The notes: generated from the letters alone by a model not told the origin. 64,000 bases of DNA from Pseudomonas sp. ok272 (GCF_900109995.1 NZ_FOCB01000012.1:62001-126000); one strand, 5' to 3'. Counted from the first letter of the stretch, positions 1 through 9,683 are shown. Translations and numbers: made by a program.

Positions 1-369
1 GAGCTGCTGGAAAAGGTGGGGATGGCGGATAAGGCGCAGGCGTATCCGTTCACCCTGTCGGGCGGTCAAAAGCAACGGGTTGCCATTGCGCGCGCCCTGG
101 CGATGAACCCGGAGGTCATCCTCTTTGATGAACCGACGTCGGCGCTCGACCCTGAGCGGGTAGGAGAGGTCCTGCAGGTGATGAAAAACCTCTCCGCCGA
201 AGGCTACACGATGATTGTCGTGACCCATGAAATGGAGTTCGCCCGAGCCGTTTCCGATCAGGTGGTGTTTCTGGAGAAGGGCGAAATCATCGAGCAGGCC
301 ACGCCGCAGAAATTCTTCAGCAACCCCGATACCGATCGCGTCAGGAAGTTTTTGGAGCTGATGAACTAG
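1..369 (+). CDS. Polar amino-acid ABC transporter ATPase, C-terminal part (5' truncated by window)
   Basis: This is the C-terminal half of an ABC ATPase that would power import of a polar amino acid or similar solute. The reading frame is open from base 1, so the gene starts upstream of the window and the Walker A motif is not visible. What is visible is the ABC signature LSGGQKQRV, Walker B ILFDEPTSALDP, the D-loop, and the H-loop VVTHEMEFA. The wording is typical of the GlnQ/HisP class. It ends at TAG 367-369, about 100 bases before a MocR-type regulator on the same strand, which might control the transporter (inference from adjacency only). The substrate cannot be told from this fragment. 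Confidence 0.9.
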   Translation, partial: ELLEKVGMADKAQAYPFTLSGGQKQRVAIARALAMNPEVILFDEPTSALDPERVGEVLQVMKNLSAEGYTMIVVTHEMEFARAVSDQVVFLEKGEIIEQATPQKFFSNPDTDRVRKFLELMN

Positions 370-468
370 CGCCGGGGGTTACCGCGGTCCCTGTTCGGCA
401 GGTTAGGGTGTGACGCGCCGAGCAGGGCGCTTTATTGATGGGCGCGAGCCATGGAACGTGAGGTTTGA

Positions 469-2022
469 ATGTCAGTATCGTTGATTGGCGAGCGGATCCA
501 GGATCAGTTGGACAGACGCTCGGCCATCTCGTTGCAACAGCAGCTGTATCGGCAACTGCGCACGCTGATCGAGGAGGGCACATTGCGGCCTTCCTCGCGG
601 CTTCCCTCAAGCCGCAGTCTGGCGAACCAGTTGAACGTTTCGCGCATTACCATCGTCGCGGCTTTTGACATGCTGACGGCCGATGGCTACCTGGTCGGCT
701 CGGTGGGCAGTGGCACCTTCGTCGTAGAGCAACCGCCGACCCGCTCGCATGTCGCGACCGGCCAAGGGGTGGCCCCGGACGAAATTTCCTTGCGTGGAAG
801 GCTGATACTCTCCGGTGCATCCGGGTTGCAGGAGCGCGAAGGTGCGTTCCTGCCCGGCGTACCCGATGTCTCAGCGTTTCCCTATATCGTCTGGCAACGC
901 TTGCAAAATCGCTACCTGGGCAAAAACCTGTCGCAACTGAGCGGTTATGCCAATGGCGGCGGGTACCTGCCCTTGCGCCGAGCGTTGGCCGACTACCTGC
1001 GGGTTGCCCGTGGTGTGCGCTGTGGACCCGAGCAAGTGCTGATCACCATGGGTACCCAGCAATCGCTGGATCTCACGTTGCGCCTGCTCACCGATTCCAA
1101 CGACCAGGTGTGTATCGAGAACCCCTCACACTGGGCCGGCGCCCTGATGCTCAAATCCCTCGGTGTTCGTTCAATCGCCGTGCCCGTTGATCATGAGGGG
1201 ATCGTCATGACCGACGAACACTTCGCGATGAACCCCAAGCTGGTGTTCGTCACGCCCTCGCATCAGTTTCCCATGGGCAGCATTCTGTCCAGTGCGCGGC
1301 GCGAGCGCCTGCTACAGGAAGCCGAGCGGCGCAACTTCTGGATTGTCGAGGATGACTACGACAGCGAGCTGCGGTACGACATGGCACCGTCGCCCTCCTT
1401 GCAGGGTGAGGACCGGGCGGGCCGGGTGATTTACCTGGGGACCTTCAGCAAAGTGATGTATCCGGGGCTGCGCATGAGCTACATGGTCGTCCCAGCGTCG
1501 TTGAGCCAATCGATGGTGCGCGGCCTGCTGAGTCTGTACCGGCCTGGGCACCTACCGCTTCAGGCGGCGCTGTCGGACTTCCTCAATGACGGTCACTTGA
1601 CCCGCCACCTGATCAACGTGCGCCCGTTGTACGCGGCACGGCAGGCCGAGCTGCGCAAATGCATGATCGAAGCGTTCGGCGAGGCGATTTACCTGAGTGG
1701 CGGCTTTGCCGGGTTGCACCTGACCTTGCGGTTTCGCGAGCTGCTGGATCTGGATCACTTACAGGCCGAGGCCGCGCGGCGGGACGTCCTGCTGCGGCGA
1801 TTGAGTGCCTTCAATCACGCGGTGGGTCCTTTCCAGGATGGTTTTGTGCTGGGCTACGGCGCACTCAATCAGGACGACATCGGCGCGGCGGTAAAGCGTC
1901 TGCATGAGGCCTACCTGTGCATCCGCCAGGGCGCCCGGAAAAGCGCTAGGGCTGACGCCGGGGCAACCACAGCGACACACACAAGCCACGTTGATTCGCC
2001 TCCTCGGTGTAACCCAGGCTGA
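469..2022 (+). CDS. MocR/PdxR-type GntR regulator with aminotransferase-like domain
   Basis: The protein has 517 codons. It carries an N-terminal GntR winged helix (about residues 15-85, with the PSSRSLANQLNVSR helix-turn-helix region) fused to a fold-type I aminotransferase domain (about 110-490). Lys328 in TFSKVMYPG matches the PLP-binding lysine, so the protein probably senses PLP or an amino compound rather than catalysing transamination, as is known for the MocR subfamily. The preceding gene is an amino-acid ABC ATPase. The C-terminal 25 or so residues are low-complexity and unlike the family. They overlap the 3' end of the convergent kinase gene by 77 bases, so the original stop may have been lost. 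The regulated gene is unknown. Confidence 0.85.
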   Translation: MSVSLIGERIQDQLDRRSAISLQQQLYRQLRTLIEEGTLRPSSRLPSSRSLANQLNVSRITIVAAFDMLTADGYLVGSVGSGTFVVEQPPTRSHVATGQGVAPDEISLRGRLILSGASGLQEREGAFLPGVPDVSAFPYIVWQRLQNRYLGKNLSQLSGYANGGGYLPLRRALADYLRVARGVRCGPEQVLITMGTQQSLDLTLRLLTDSNDQVCIENPSHWAGALMLKSLGVRSIAVPVDHEGIVMTDEHFAMNPKLVFVTPSHQFPMGSILSSARRERLLQEAERRNFWIVEDDYDSELRYDMAPSPSLQGEDRAGRVIYLGTFSKVMYPGLRMSYMVVPASLSQSMVRGLLSLYRPGHLPLQAALSDFLNDGHLTRHLINVRPLYAARQAELRKCMIEAFGEAIYLSGGFAGLHLTLRFRELLDLDHLQAEAARRDVLLRRLSAFNHAVGPFQDGFVLGYGALNQDDIGAAVKRLHEAYLCIRQGARKSARADAGATTATHTSHVDSPPRCNPG

Positions 2023-3292
2023 TCCGTCCCCCGGCGCGCTCGACGAGGGTCTTGACGATGGACAGCCCAAGGCCGGAACCCACTTCATCGTTGCCCAGGC
2101 TGCGATAAAACGCGTCGAACACCCGCGAGTGTTCCTCACGCGCAATGCCCGGGCCGGAGTCCTTGATCTGCAGCAGCGCCAGGCCCTGGTCAAGACCTGC
2201 GCTCAAGTCGACCCGCCCGCCGGCCGGGGTATAGCGAATGGCGTTGTCCACCAGGTTCTTGACCAGGGTGGTCAACTCGACGTCATCCATCAGTACCTGC
2301 ACGTCGTGGTCGCCTTCGACGCCAATGTCGATCTGCTTGGCCTCGGCCAGTGGCAGCAGGTCCTCCAACACCCGTCGATACACCCCATGCAGGGAAACGG
2401 CGGTCGTCGGCAGGCTCGGTGTGGATTGCACCCTGGCCAGGTCCAGCAGTTGATCCAGCAGCTTGCGTCCGCGTTCGATTCCCCGGTGCAATGGCCGCAG
2501 CCGTTCGCGGGCCTCGGGCGACATTTCGCTGGCCGCCAGGCGCTCGGCTTGCAAGGACAGGGCGGTCAGGGGCGAGCGCAGTTCGTGGGCGGCATCGGCG
2601 ACAAAACGGCGCTGGGTTTCCATGGCGTTGGCCACCCGCGCCAGCAGGCGGTTGATGGCGACCACGAAGGGGCGGATCTCACTGGGTAGGTGATGTTCGT
2701 CGATGGGGTGCAGGTCCTGTTCGGCGCGCTGGTCGATCTCGGCCGAGAGACTGGCGATGGGGCGGAACACCTTGCGCACCAGGTCACCCACGACCAGCAG
2801 CAACACCGGGAACAGGATCAGGAACGGCAACAAGCTGCGCCAGGCGCTTTCGCGAGCGTCTTTGTCGCGCACATCGCTTTCCTGGGCGACGACGATGCGC
2901 TCGCCCAACGCCGTGGTCTTGACCAGGATCCGGAACGCCTCTGCGCCGACGTCCCGTGTCGACAGGCCATCGGCCAGGGTGGTGGGGAAGGGCAGCGGGA
3001 TCGTGGCATCGTCGGTGCCGGTGGCCTTGGCGCCATCGGCCAGGTACTGGACGATCAGCCGGGACTCCTCATCGTCGGCCACCCCTTGCGGGTAGCGCAG
3101 GGTCATGTGTTGGCGGTCGAACAGCGAGGCCACCTGGCGCAGGGTGTCGTCCTGCATCTCATGGGCCTCATCGAACGCCGACACGAAGGCAAAGATCGCC
3201 GCCAGCATCGCGACCAGAAGGATCGCCAGGGACAGCGTTACCGACAACCTGAGCTGCACCGATTCCCTCAGGCGTTTTTGCCAACCATCCAT
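1946..3292 (-). CDS. QseC-like sensor histidine kinase
   Basis: A 448-residue membrane sensor kinase of a two-component system. It has a transmembrane helix at about 14-38, a periplasmic sensor domain, a second helix at about 154-170, a HAMP-like linker, the phospho-acceptor His236 in HELRSPLTALSL, and the N box NLVDNAIRYTP. G boxes DSGPGIA and GLGLSIVK follow. Its start codon overlaps the end of the response regulator gene by 25 bases, so the two are translationally coupled. Topology resembles the QseC/PmrB class. The stimulus is unknown. Its 3' end overlaps the convergent MocR gene. Confidence 0.93.
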   Translation of the reverse strand: MDGWQKRLRESVQLRLSVTLSLAILLVAMLAAIFAFVSAFDEAHEMQDDTLRQVASLFDRQHMTLRYPQGVADDEESRLIVQYLADGAKATGTDDATIPLPFPTTLADGLSTRDVGAEAFRILVKTTALGERIVVAQESDVRDKDARESAWRSLLPFLILFPVLLLVVGDLVRKVFRPIASLSAEIDQRAEQDLHPIDEHHLPSEIRPFVVAINRLLARVANAMETQRRFVADAAHELRSPLTALSLQAERLAASEMSPEARERLRPLHRGIERGRKLLDQLLDLARVQSTPSLPTTAVSLHGVYRRVLEDLLPLAEAKQIDIGVEGDHDVQVLMDDVELTTLVKNLVDNAIRYTPAGGRVDLSAGLDQGLALLQIKDSGPGIAREEHSRVFDAFYRSLGNDEVGSGLGLSIVKTLVERAGGRISLGYTEEANQRGLCVSLWLPRRQP

Positions 3293-3933
3293 CCCAGCCC
3301 CCGAACGTTCTTGATCACTTGGCTACCCAGCTTGCGCCGCAAACTGTGGATCAGGAACTCCACGGCGTTGCTTTCCACTTCATTGCCCCAGCCGTAGAGT
3401 CGGTCTTCGAGTTCACTGCGCGACAGGATTGCCCCGGGGCGTATCAGCAACGCTTGCAACAGGGCAAATTCGCGGCTGGACAGTTGCACGCCTTGGGCCT
3501 GTTCAGTGCTGGCCTGTTTGGACACCAAGTCCAGGGATACCACCGCGTTGCTCAGCAACGACAAGGCGCTGCCACCCTTGCGCCGCAGCACGGCCCGCAT
3601 GCGCGCCAGCAGTTCGGCCATGTCGAAGGGTTTGAGCAGGTAGTCGTCGGCCCCGCCATCGAGGCCGCGCAGGCGCTCGTCGAGTTGGTCGCGGGCAGTG
3701 ATGATCAGCAGTGGCACCGGGTTGTTGTCGGCGCGGATGCGGGCCAACACCCCATGCCCGTCCTTGCCCGGCAGGCCGAGGTCGAGCAGCACCAAGTCAT
3801 AGTGCTGGGTCCGCAAGGTTGCCAGGGCGGCGAGTCCATCGCGCACCCAGTCGGTGGCATAGGCGGCGTCCTTGAGCGCGCCCTGGATGGCCTCGCCGAT
3901 CATCGCGTCGTCTTCGACCAGCAAAATCCGCAT
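3268..3933 (-). CDS. OmpR-family response regulator
   Basis: A 221-residue response regulator paired with the downstream kinase. The receiver domain has the acidic pair Asp8-Asp9, phospho-acceptor Asp51 in LLDLGLPG, and the switch lysine in LLKPFD. The C-terminal winged helix ends in RGLGWMVGK. An in-frame ATG lies 69 bases further upstream, but the ATG at 3931-3933 is preceded by a strong AAGGAGG and begins the canonical MRILLVEDD, so it is the start. The nearest divergent or upstream genes are the COG4705 membrane protein and a lipoprotein on the same strand beyond a REP pair. They are candidate targets, unproven. Confidence 0.93.
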   Translation of the reverse strand: MRILLVEDDAMIGEAIQGALKDAAYATDWVRDGLAALATLRTQHYDLVLLDLGLPGKDGHGVLARIRADNNPVPLLIITARDQLDERLRGLDGGADDYLLKPFDMAELLARMRAVLRRKGGSALSLLSNAVVSLDLVSKQASTEQAQGVQLSSREFALLQALLIRPGAILSRSELEDRLYGWGNEVESNAVEFLIHSLRRKLGSQVIKNVRGLGWMVGKNA

Positions 3934-4009
3934 GTCCCCTCCTTTTGGGAACGCTGTTTGGTGTGCATTGAAGCACTTGCCCAGGGTTAGTGACATCTCC
4001 AATCCATAA

Positions 4010-4105
4010 CCGTGGGAGCGAGCCCGCTCGCGAAGGCTGCGTGTCAGTCACCATTGAGATTGCCTGACCCACCGATTTCGCCGGCAAGCCGGTCTCGCGC
4101 CCACA
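4010..4105. repeat. REP pair (BIME-like) downstream of the lipoprotein gene
   Basis: Two palindromic Pseudomonas REP-type units lie in opposite orientation. The unit at 4011-4036 reads GTGGGAGCGAGCCCGCTCGC; the unit at about 4074-4105 contains TTCGCCGGCAAGCCGGTCTC followed by CGCCCACAGG. The outer ends GTGGGAGCGAG and its near complement can form one large hairpin. The pair sits between the stop codon of the lipoprotein gene and the start of the response-regulator gene. It may act as an mRNA stabiliser or terminator; that role is inference. Confidence 0.8.
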
Positions 4106-4107
4106 GG

Positions 4108-4539
4108 TTAAGCGCCTTTCATCGAGTCAAACGCCTTGAGCAGGTCGGTCATCGCCGCCTGGCAGTCGCTCAGGTCGGGACTGCTGGCGCGCAAGGCGTC
4201 GAGGGCGTGGTCCAAGGACTTGTCCAGCACATGCCAGTCGGCTGCGGCGCGGGGCTTGAGGCCGGCTTCGGCCGAGTCCCAGGCCGACTCCAGGTCTTTG
4301 ATCCGCGCCTTGGCGGCGGGCAGTTGGTTGTGCTCGGCGAGGCCGGCAACGTCGGCGGCGATAGTGCGAAAGGCCGACAGGTCACCCAGCTTGGAGCCTG
4401 AAACCTGAGCGGTTGCCGGCCCCGAGGTGGAGGCGGTGCTGGGTTTGTCGGCGGGTTTGGAACAACCGGTGGCAATGCTCAGCAAGCCGATGGCCGAGAG
4501 GATAGCGAGGTGACGAACTGCTTTTTTAAGAACGTGCAT
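4108..4539 (-). CDS. Small lipoprotein of unknown function
   Basis: The 143-residue product starts with a lipoprotein signal peptide: charged start, hydrophobic stretch LAILSAIGLLSIATGC, and lipobox Cys26. It should be lipid-anchored outside the inner membrane. A Ser/Thr/Pro/Ala-rich linker (about 29-48) precedes a helical domain of about 90 residues (DLSAFRTIAADVAGLAE and onward) with three or four predicted helices. I do not recognise the family. The gene begins 18 bases after the COG4705 membrane protein gene ends, with an AAGGA ribosome site, so the two form an operon. A partnership between the membrane protein and the lipoprotein is inference. Confidence 0.75.
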   Translation of the reverse strand: MHVLKKAVRHLAILSAIGLLSIATGCSKPADKPSTASTSGPATAQVSGSKLGDLSAFRTIAADVAGLAEHNQLPAAKARIKDLESAWDSAEAGLKPRAAADWHVLDKSLDHALDALRASSPDLSDCQAAMTDLLKAFDSMKGA

Positions 4540-4557
4540 GATGATTCCTTGACGGGA

Positions 4558-5322
4558 TTATTGAGTGAGTGCTTTGCGGCCATTCGTGCTGAACTGCGCC
4601 ATGGCGACCAGCAGCACGATGACGCAGAGGAAAATCGCGCTGGTCCAGGTGGCGCCCATGCCCAGTCCGCCATAGGTCTTGGCCTGGGTCAGCAGGTCGC
4701 CCAGGGAGGCACCGAACGGGCGGGTCAGGATGTAGGCGATCCAGAAGGTCAGTACGGTGTTGGCGCCCAGGCGCCAGGCAATCAGGGTCAGGGCAATCAA
4801 CCCGGCGAAGATCACCGAGCCCAGGGTGAAGCCCAGGCCCAATGCTTCGGTGGCCAGGTCGCCGGCCGCCGTGCCCAGGGCGAAGGTGCACAGCACGGTG
4901 GTCCAGTAGAACCACTCGCGGCGTGGGGTGACGATCTCGCGGATCGACAGGTTGCGCTCGCTGCGGTACCAGAGCGCAAAGTTAAGCGCCAACAGCCCGG
5001 AAAACAGCGCGGTACTGGTATAGAGGCTGACGTCGAGCTTGTCGGTGAGCACATCGGTGATCTGCGTGCCGACAATGCTCACCAGCACCACGGTCAACCA
5101 GTAGATCCAGGGGGTGTAGACGCGGGTGCGCAGTTGGGTGAACAGGGCCACGGCCAGGAGCCCCAGCATGCCGAGGGTGGTGGGGCCAGCGCCCAGGCCG
5201 GCGTCGACGGCGAGAAAGTCGGCGCCGGTTTCACCCACGGTGGTGGAGAGGATCTTGATCACCCAGAAGGCCAGCGTGACCTCGGGTACTTTGTTCAGCC
5301 AGCCGGCTGTCGATGAATTCAT
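4558..5322 (-). CDS. COG4705-type polytopic membrane protein
   Basis: A 254-residue integral membrane protein with about eight hydrophobic helices. Motifs include NKVPEVTLAFWVIKILSTTVGETGADF near the N terminus and FWIAYILTRPFGASLGDLL near the C terminus. These repeats match the COG4705 family of uncharacterised membrane-anchored proteins. The frame is open to 5598, but the ATG at 5320-5322 has an AAGGAG site ten bases before it, and the upstream part translates REP sequence, so I use 5322. It is the first gene of a two-gene operon with the lipoprotein, and the pair lies beside a QseBC-like two-component system. Function unknown. Confidence 0.8.
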   Translation of the reverse strand: MNSSTAGWLNKVPEVTLAFWVIKILSTTVGETGADFLAVDAGLGAGPTTLGMLGLLAVALFTQLRTRVYTPWIYWLTVVLVSIVGTQITDVLTDKLDVSLYTSTALFSGLLALNFALWYRSERNLSIREIVTPRREWFYWTTVLCTFALGTAAGDLATEALGLGFTLGSVIFAGLIALTLIAWRLGANTVLTFWIAYILTRPFGASLGDLLTQAKTYGGLGMGATWTSAIFLCVIVLLVAMAQFSTNGRKALTQ

Positions 5323-5419
5323 GGGAGCGTCTCCTTGGCAAGCGCCGCCAGTGGCGCTGGGGAGGGAGACTACTGGGCGAAACTTAGCTGGGACTGAGGC
5401 CCGTAAAAACACCCCAATA

Positions 5420-5519
5420 CCCTGTGGGAGCGAGACCGGCTTGCCGGCGAAGGGGCCAGTACTGCCACTATCCATACAGGCTGACACTCCGCCTTCGCGA
5501 GCGGGCTCGCTCCCACAAA
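5420..5519. repeat. REP pair (BIME-like) upstream of fdnG
   Basis: An inverted pair of REP units. The left unit (about 5422-5452) reads GTGGGAGCGAGACCGGCTTG and continues CCGGCGAAGG. The right unit (about 5490-5518) reads CCTTCGCGAGCGGGCTCGCT and continues CCCACA. The 360-base gap 5323-5682 between divergent genes otherwise holds only the fdnG leader (AGGAG at about 5673). I see no ANR box there. Composition matches the pair at 4010-4105, so the membrane protein/lipoprotein operon is bracketed by two such elements. Confidence 0.85.
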
Positions 5520-5682
5520 GGAATGCCGATGGATGTTGAATCCACTCCACCAACGGTCGGTTTCCATCACGCGTGGCGGATTCGTGGCTAGAGTTCATAG
5601 CAGGCTGGCCCTGTTGCAGCCCCCGTGATAGCCCAAGAGCCTGGCCACAGTCCGGGCACGTTCAACTGATCAGGAGTGCACG

Positions 5683-8600
5683 ATGGATCTCAACCGTCGT
5701 CAATTCTTCAAGGTCGCGGCCGTCGGACTCGGCGGTTCGAGCCTGGCCGCGCTGGGGATGGCCCCGACCCTGGCCTTCGCCGAACAGGTCCGCCACTTCA
5801 AGCTGACCCACACCCACGAAACCCGCAACACTTGTCCGTACTGCTCGGTCGGCTGCGGCCTGATCCTGTACAGCGCGGGCGATACGGCGAAGAACGTCGC
5901 GCAGAACATCATCCACATCGAAGGCGACGCCGATCACCCGGTCAATCGCGGCACGCTGTGCCCCAAGGGCGCGGGCCTGCTGGACTTCATCCATAGCCCA
6001 AGCCGCTTGCAGTACCCGCAAGTGCGCAAGCCCGGCAGCAGCGAGTGGACGCGGGTGTCCTGGGACGAAGCCCTGGACCGCGTCGCCGACCTGATGAAGG
6101 CCGATCGCGACGCTAATTTCATCGAGAAGAACGCCCAGGGCCAGACGGTCAATCGCTGGCTGAGCACCGGGTTCCTCGCGGCCTCGGCGGCGTCCAACGA
6201 GGCGGGCTACCTGACCCACAAGGTCATTCGCAGCCTCGGCATGCTGGGGTTCGATAACCAGGCGCGTGTCTGACACGGTCCGACGGTGGCAAGTCTTGCC
6301 CCGACGTACGGCCGTGGTGCCATGACCAATACCTGGACCGATATCGCCAACGCGAACCTGATCCTGGTCATGGGCGGCAACGCAGCAGAAGCGCACCCGT
6401 GCGGCTTCAAATGGGTGACCGAAGCCAAGGCGCATAACCAGGCTCGGCTGATTGTGGTCGACCCCAGGTTTACCCGGACCGCCTCGGTGGCCGACTATTA
6501 CGCGCCGATTCGTACAGGCACCGACATCGCCTTCATGGGCGGGTTGATCAACTACTTGCTGACCGAGGACAAGATCCAGCACGAGTACGTGCGCGCCTAT
6601 ACGGACGTGTCGTTCATCGTCAAAGCCGGGTTCAGCTTCGAGGACGGGATCTTCAGCGGCTACGACGTGGCCAAGCGCACCTACACCGACAAGTCCGGCT
6701 GGGGCTATGAGATCGGCGAAGACGGCTTTGCCAAGGTCGACCCGACCCTGCAAGACCCGCGCTGCGTCTATCAACTGATGAAGGTCCACTACAGCCGCTA
6801 CAACATTGAACTGGCCAGCCAGGTCTGCGGCATGCCGGTGGAGGCGATCAAGAAGATCTGGGAGGAAATCGCCACCTGCTCGATACCGGGCAAGACCATG
6901 ACGATCCTCTACGCCCTGGGCTGGACCCAACACTCCATTGGCTCGCAGATCATCCGCAGCGCGGCCATGGTGCAACTGCTGCTGGGCAACGTCGGCATGC
7001 CGGGCGGCGGGGTCAATGCCTTGCGCGGGCACTCCAACATCCAGGGCCTGACCGACTTGGGGCTGCTGTCCAACTCATTGCCCGGCTACCTGACCCTGGG
7101 CGGGGACGCCGAGCAGGACTACGACGCCTACATTGCCAAACGCACACAAAAACCGTTGCGGCCGGGGCAACTGTCGTACTGGCAGAACTACGGCAAGTTC
7201 CACGTCAGCCTGATGAAAGCCTGGTACGGCGCCAATGCCACCGCCGAGAACCACTGGGCCTACGACTACCTGCCCAAGCTCGACATCCCCAACTACGACA
7301 TCCTCAAGATGTTCGACATGATGGGTCAGGGCCAGGTCAACGGGTACATGTGCCAGGGCTTCAACCCCATCGCCGCGTTGCCCGACAAGAACCGGGTGAT
7401 GAAGGCGCTCGCCAAGCTCAAGTGGCTGGTGGTGATGGACCCGCTCTCGACCGAGACCTCGGAGTTCTGGAAGAACGTCGGGCCCTACAACGACGTGACC
7501 AGCGCCGACATCCACACCGAAGTGATCCGTCTGCCCACCACCTGCTTCGCCGAAGAAGACGGCTCGCTGGTCAACAGCAGTCGCTGGTTGCAATGGCACT
7601 GGAAAGGCGCCGACGGACCGGGGGAAGCGCAGACCGACGTGCGCATCATGAGCGAGCTGTTCCTGCGCTTGCGCAAGCGTTATCAGGAGCAGGGCGGGGC
7701 GTTCCCCGATCCGCTGCTCAAGTTGTCCTGGCCGTACAAGATCACCGATGAGCCATCGCCGGAGGAGCTGGCCAAGGAAATCAACGGTTACGCCACCACT
7801 GACCTGACCGATGCCAGCGGCGCGGCGATCAAGGGCGGCGCGCAATTGAGCGGCTTCGCCCAACTCAAGGATGACGGCAGCACAGCGTCCGGGTGCTGGA
7901 TCTTCTGTGGCAGTTGGACCGAGGCCGGCAACCAGATGGCCCGGCGCGATAACAGCGACCCGTATGGCATGAAGCAGCACCTGGGCTGGGCCTGGGCCTG
8001 GCCGATGAACCGGCGGATTCTCTATAACCGCGCCTCGGCCGACACCAAGGGCCAGCCGTGGGACCCGAAAAAGCGCCTGGTGTGGTGGAACGGCAAGGCC
8101 TGGGGCGGCACCGACGTGCCCGACTTCAAGGCCGACTCGCCACCGGAGGCGGGGATGAACCCGTTCATCATGAACCCCGAGGGCGTGGCGCGGTTCTTCG
8201 CCGTGGACAAGATGAACGAAGGCCCTTTCCCCGAGCACTACGAGCCGTTCGAGACGCCGATTGGCATCAACCCGATGCACCCGACCAATAAAAACGCGAC
8301 CAGCAACCCGGCGGCGCGGATCTTCGACTCGGTGTGGGAAACCCTCGGGGTGGCCAAGGACTACCCGTACGCGGCCACCAGCTATCGGTTGACCGAGCAT
8401 TTTCACTTCTGGAGCAAGCACTGCAAGCTCAACGCGGTCATCCAGCCCGAGCAGTTCGTCGAGATCGGCGAGGTGCTGGCCAAGGAAAAAGGCATCGTTG
8501 CCGGCGACAAGGTGCGGGTCAGCAGCAAGCGCGGCTTTATCGAGGCGGTGGCGGTGGTGACCAAGCGGATTCGTCCGCTGAACGTCAACGGCCAGGTGGT

Positions 8601-8748
8601 GCACCACGTCGGCATCCCGCTGCACTGGGGCTTTACCGGGCTGACGCGCCACGGTTACCTGACCAACACCCTGGTGCCGTTTCTCGGTGACGGCAACTCA
8701 CAGACCCCGGAATCCAAGTCATTCCTGGTCAACGTGGAGAAACTCTGA
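5683..8748 (+). CDS. fdnG: Formate dehydrogenase-N alpha subunit, selenocysteine-containing
   Basis: Catalytic subunit of the periplasm-facing formate dehydrogenase: formate to CO2, with electrons passed to FdnH, FdnI and quinone. It has 1021 residues when UGA 6271-6273 is read as selenocysteine 197, in the context NQARV-U-HGPTVASLAP, which matches FdnG proteins; His198 follows the Sec. An N-terminal twin-arginine signal RRQFFK directs Tat export. Cys51, Cys54, Cys58 and Cys93 bind the first [4Fe-4S] cluster, and the molybdopterin oxidoreductase domains follow. An AGGAG site precedes the ATG. The stop overlaps the fdnH start. Reading the UGA as a stop would split the gene at 6273; the downstream SECIS and the local sel genes argue strongly for recoding. 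Confidence 0.97.
6271..6316 (+). promoter_or_regulatory. Bacterial SECIS element immediately after the Sec UGA
   Basis: A hairpin starts directly after the UGA. The lower stem is CACGG 6274-6278 with CCGTG 6312-6316, then CCG 6280-6282 with CGG 6309-6311. The upper stem is CGG 6284-6286 with CCG 6301-6303, a bulged T at 6287, then GGCAA 6288-6292 with TTGCC 6296-6300, and a loop GTC at 6293-6295. The bulged U and the GU in the apical loop are the features known to be recognised by SelB in Escherichia coli fdhF and fdnG. All pairings were read directly from the sequence. Confidence 0.93.
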
Positions 8749-9683
8749 TGGCCAGCCAAGACATCATTGCCCGCTCGGCCACCACCACGGTGCCGCCGTC
8801 GGTACGGCTCCAGGACGAAGTGGCCAAGCTGATCGACACCACCAAGTGCATTGGCTGCAAGGCCTGCCAGGTCGCCTGTTCGGAATGGAACGAGCTGCGC
8901 GACGAGGTGGGCCACAACCACGGCACCTACGACAACCCGCAAGACCTCACCGCCGACAGCTGGACGCTGATGCGCTTCACCGAGCACGAGACTGACGCTG
9001 GCACCCTGGAGTGGCTGATCCGCAAGGACGGCTGCATGCACTGCGCCGAGCCCGGTTGCCTGGCGGCGTGCCCCAGCCCGGGCGCGATCATCAAGCATGC
9101 CAACGGTATCGTCGACTTCGACCAGGACCACTGCATCGGTTGCGGCTATTGCATCACCGGTTGCCCGTTCGATGTCCCGCGCATCTCGCAGAAGGACCAC
9201 AAGGCCTACAAGTGCACCTTGTGCTCGGACCGCGTGGCGGTGGGGCTGGAGCCAGCGTGCGTGAAGACCTGCCCGACCGGGGCAATCGTCTTCGGCACCA
9301 AGGAGGACATGAAGGTGCACGCTGCAGAACGCATCGTCGACCTCAAGAGCCGCGGCTTCGATAACGCCGGCCTGTATGACCCGGCCGGCGTCGGCGGCAC
9401 CCACGTGATGTACGTGTTGCACCACGCCGACACCCCTTCGATTTACGCCGGCTTGCCTGACCAGCCGGCCATCAGCCCGCTGGTGGGGTTGTGGAAGGGC
9501 GTCAGTAAACCCTTGGCTTTGCTGGCCATGGGGGTGGCGGTGTTGGCCGGGTTCTTCCACTACGTGCGCATCGGTCCGCAACGCGAGGATGACGAGGAGC
9601 ACTCGCCGGTGCATGACCCTGCGGTGCACGAGGTCGATCCGGCGGTGCATACCTTCGACCCACGCGGGGAGAATCGGCCATGA
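8748..9683 (+). CDS. fdnH: Formate dehydrogenase-N beta subunit (four [4Fe-4S] ferredoxin)
   Basis: A 311-residue electron-transfer subunit between FdnG and the cytochrome b subunit. Cys-rich motifs include CIGCKACQVAC at 34-44, CMHCAEPGCLAACP, CIGCGYCITGCPFDVP and CTLCSDRV; together they give the four [4Fe-4S] clusters expected for the family. A single C-terminal transmembrane helix near residues 250-275 (LALLAMGVAVLAGFF) anchors it to the membrane, as in FdnH/FdoH. The start codon overlaps the fdnG stop (TGATG) and the end overlaps fdnI, so the three are one translationally coupled unit. Confidence 0.96.
   Translation: MASQDIIARSATTTVPPSVRLQDEVAKLIDTTKCIGCKACQVACSEWNELRDEVGHNHGTYDNPQDLTADSWTLMRFTEHETDAGTLEWLIRKDGCMHCAEPGCLAACPSPGAIIKHANGIVDFDQDHCIGCGYCITGCPFDVPRISQKDHKAYKCTLCSDRVAVGLEPACVKTCPTGAIVFGTKEDMKVHAAERIVDLKSRGFDNAGLYDPAGVGGTHVMYVLHHADTPSIYAGLPDQPAISPLVGLWKGVSKPLALLAMGVAVLAGFFHYVRIGPQREDDEEHSPVHDPAVHEVDPAVHTFDPRGENRP

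Noticed and set aside
5323..5598. N-terminal extension of the COG4705 protein
   Set aside because: It translates REP sequence, and the ATG at 5322 has an AAGGAG site.
6271..6273. In-frame TGA in fdnG as a nonsense mutation or gene break
   Set aside because: Position 197, flanking residues, an adjacent SECIS hairpin, and local selA, selB and tRNA-Sec all show selenocysteine recoding.
5662..7032. 456-codon frame on the - strand
   Set aside because: Antisense to the fdnG 5' half, spanning the Sec codon; no family features.
7075..8652. 525-codon frame on the - strand
   Set aside because: Antisense to fdnG and without recognisable domains.
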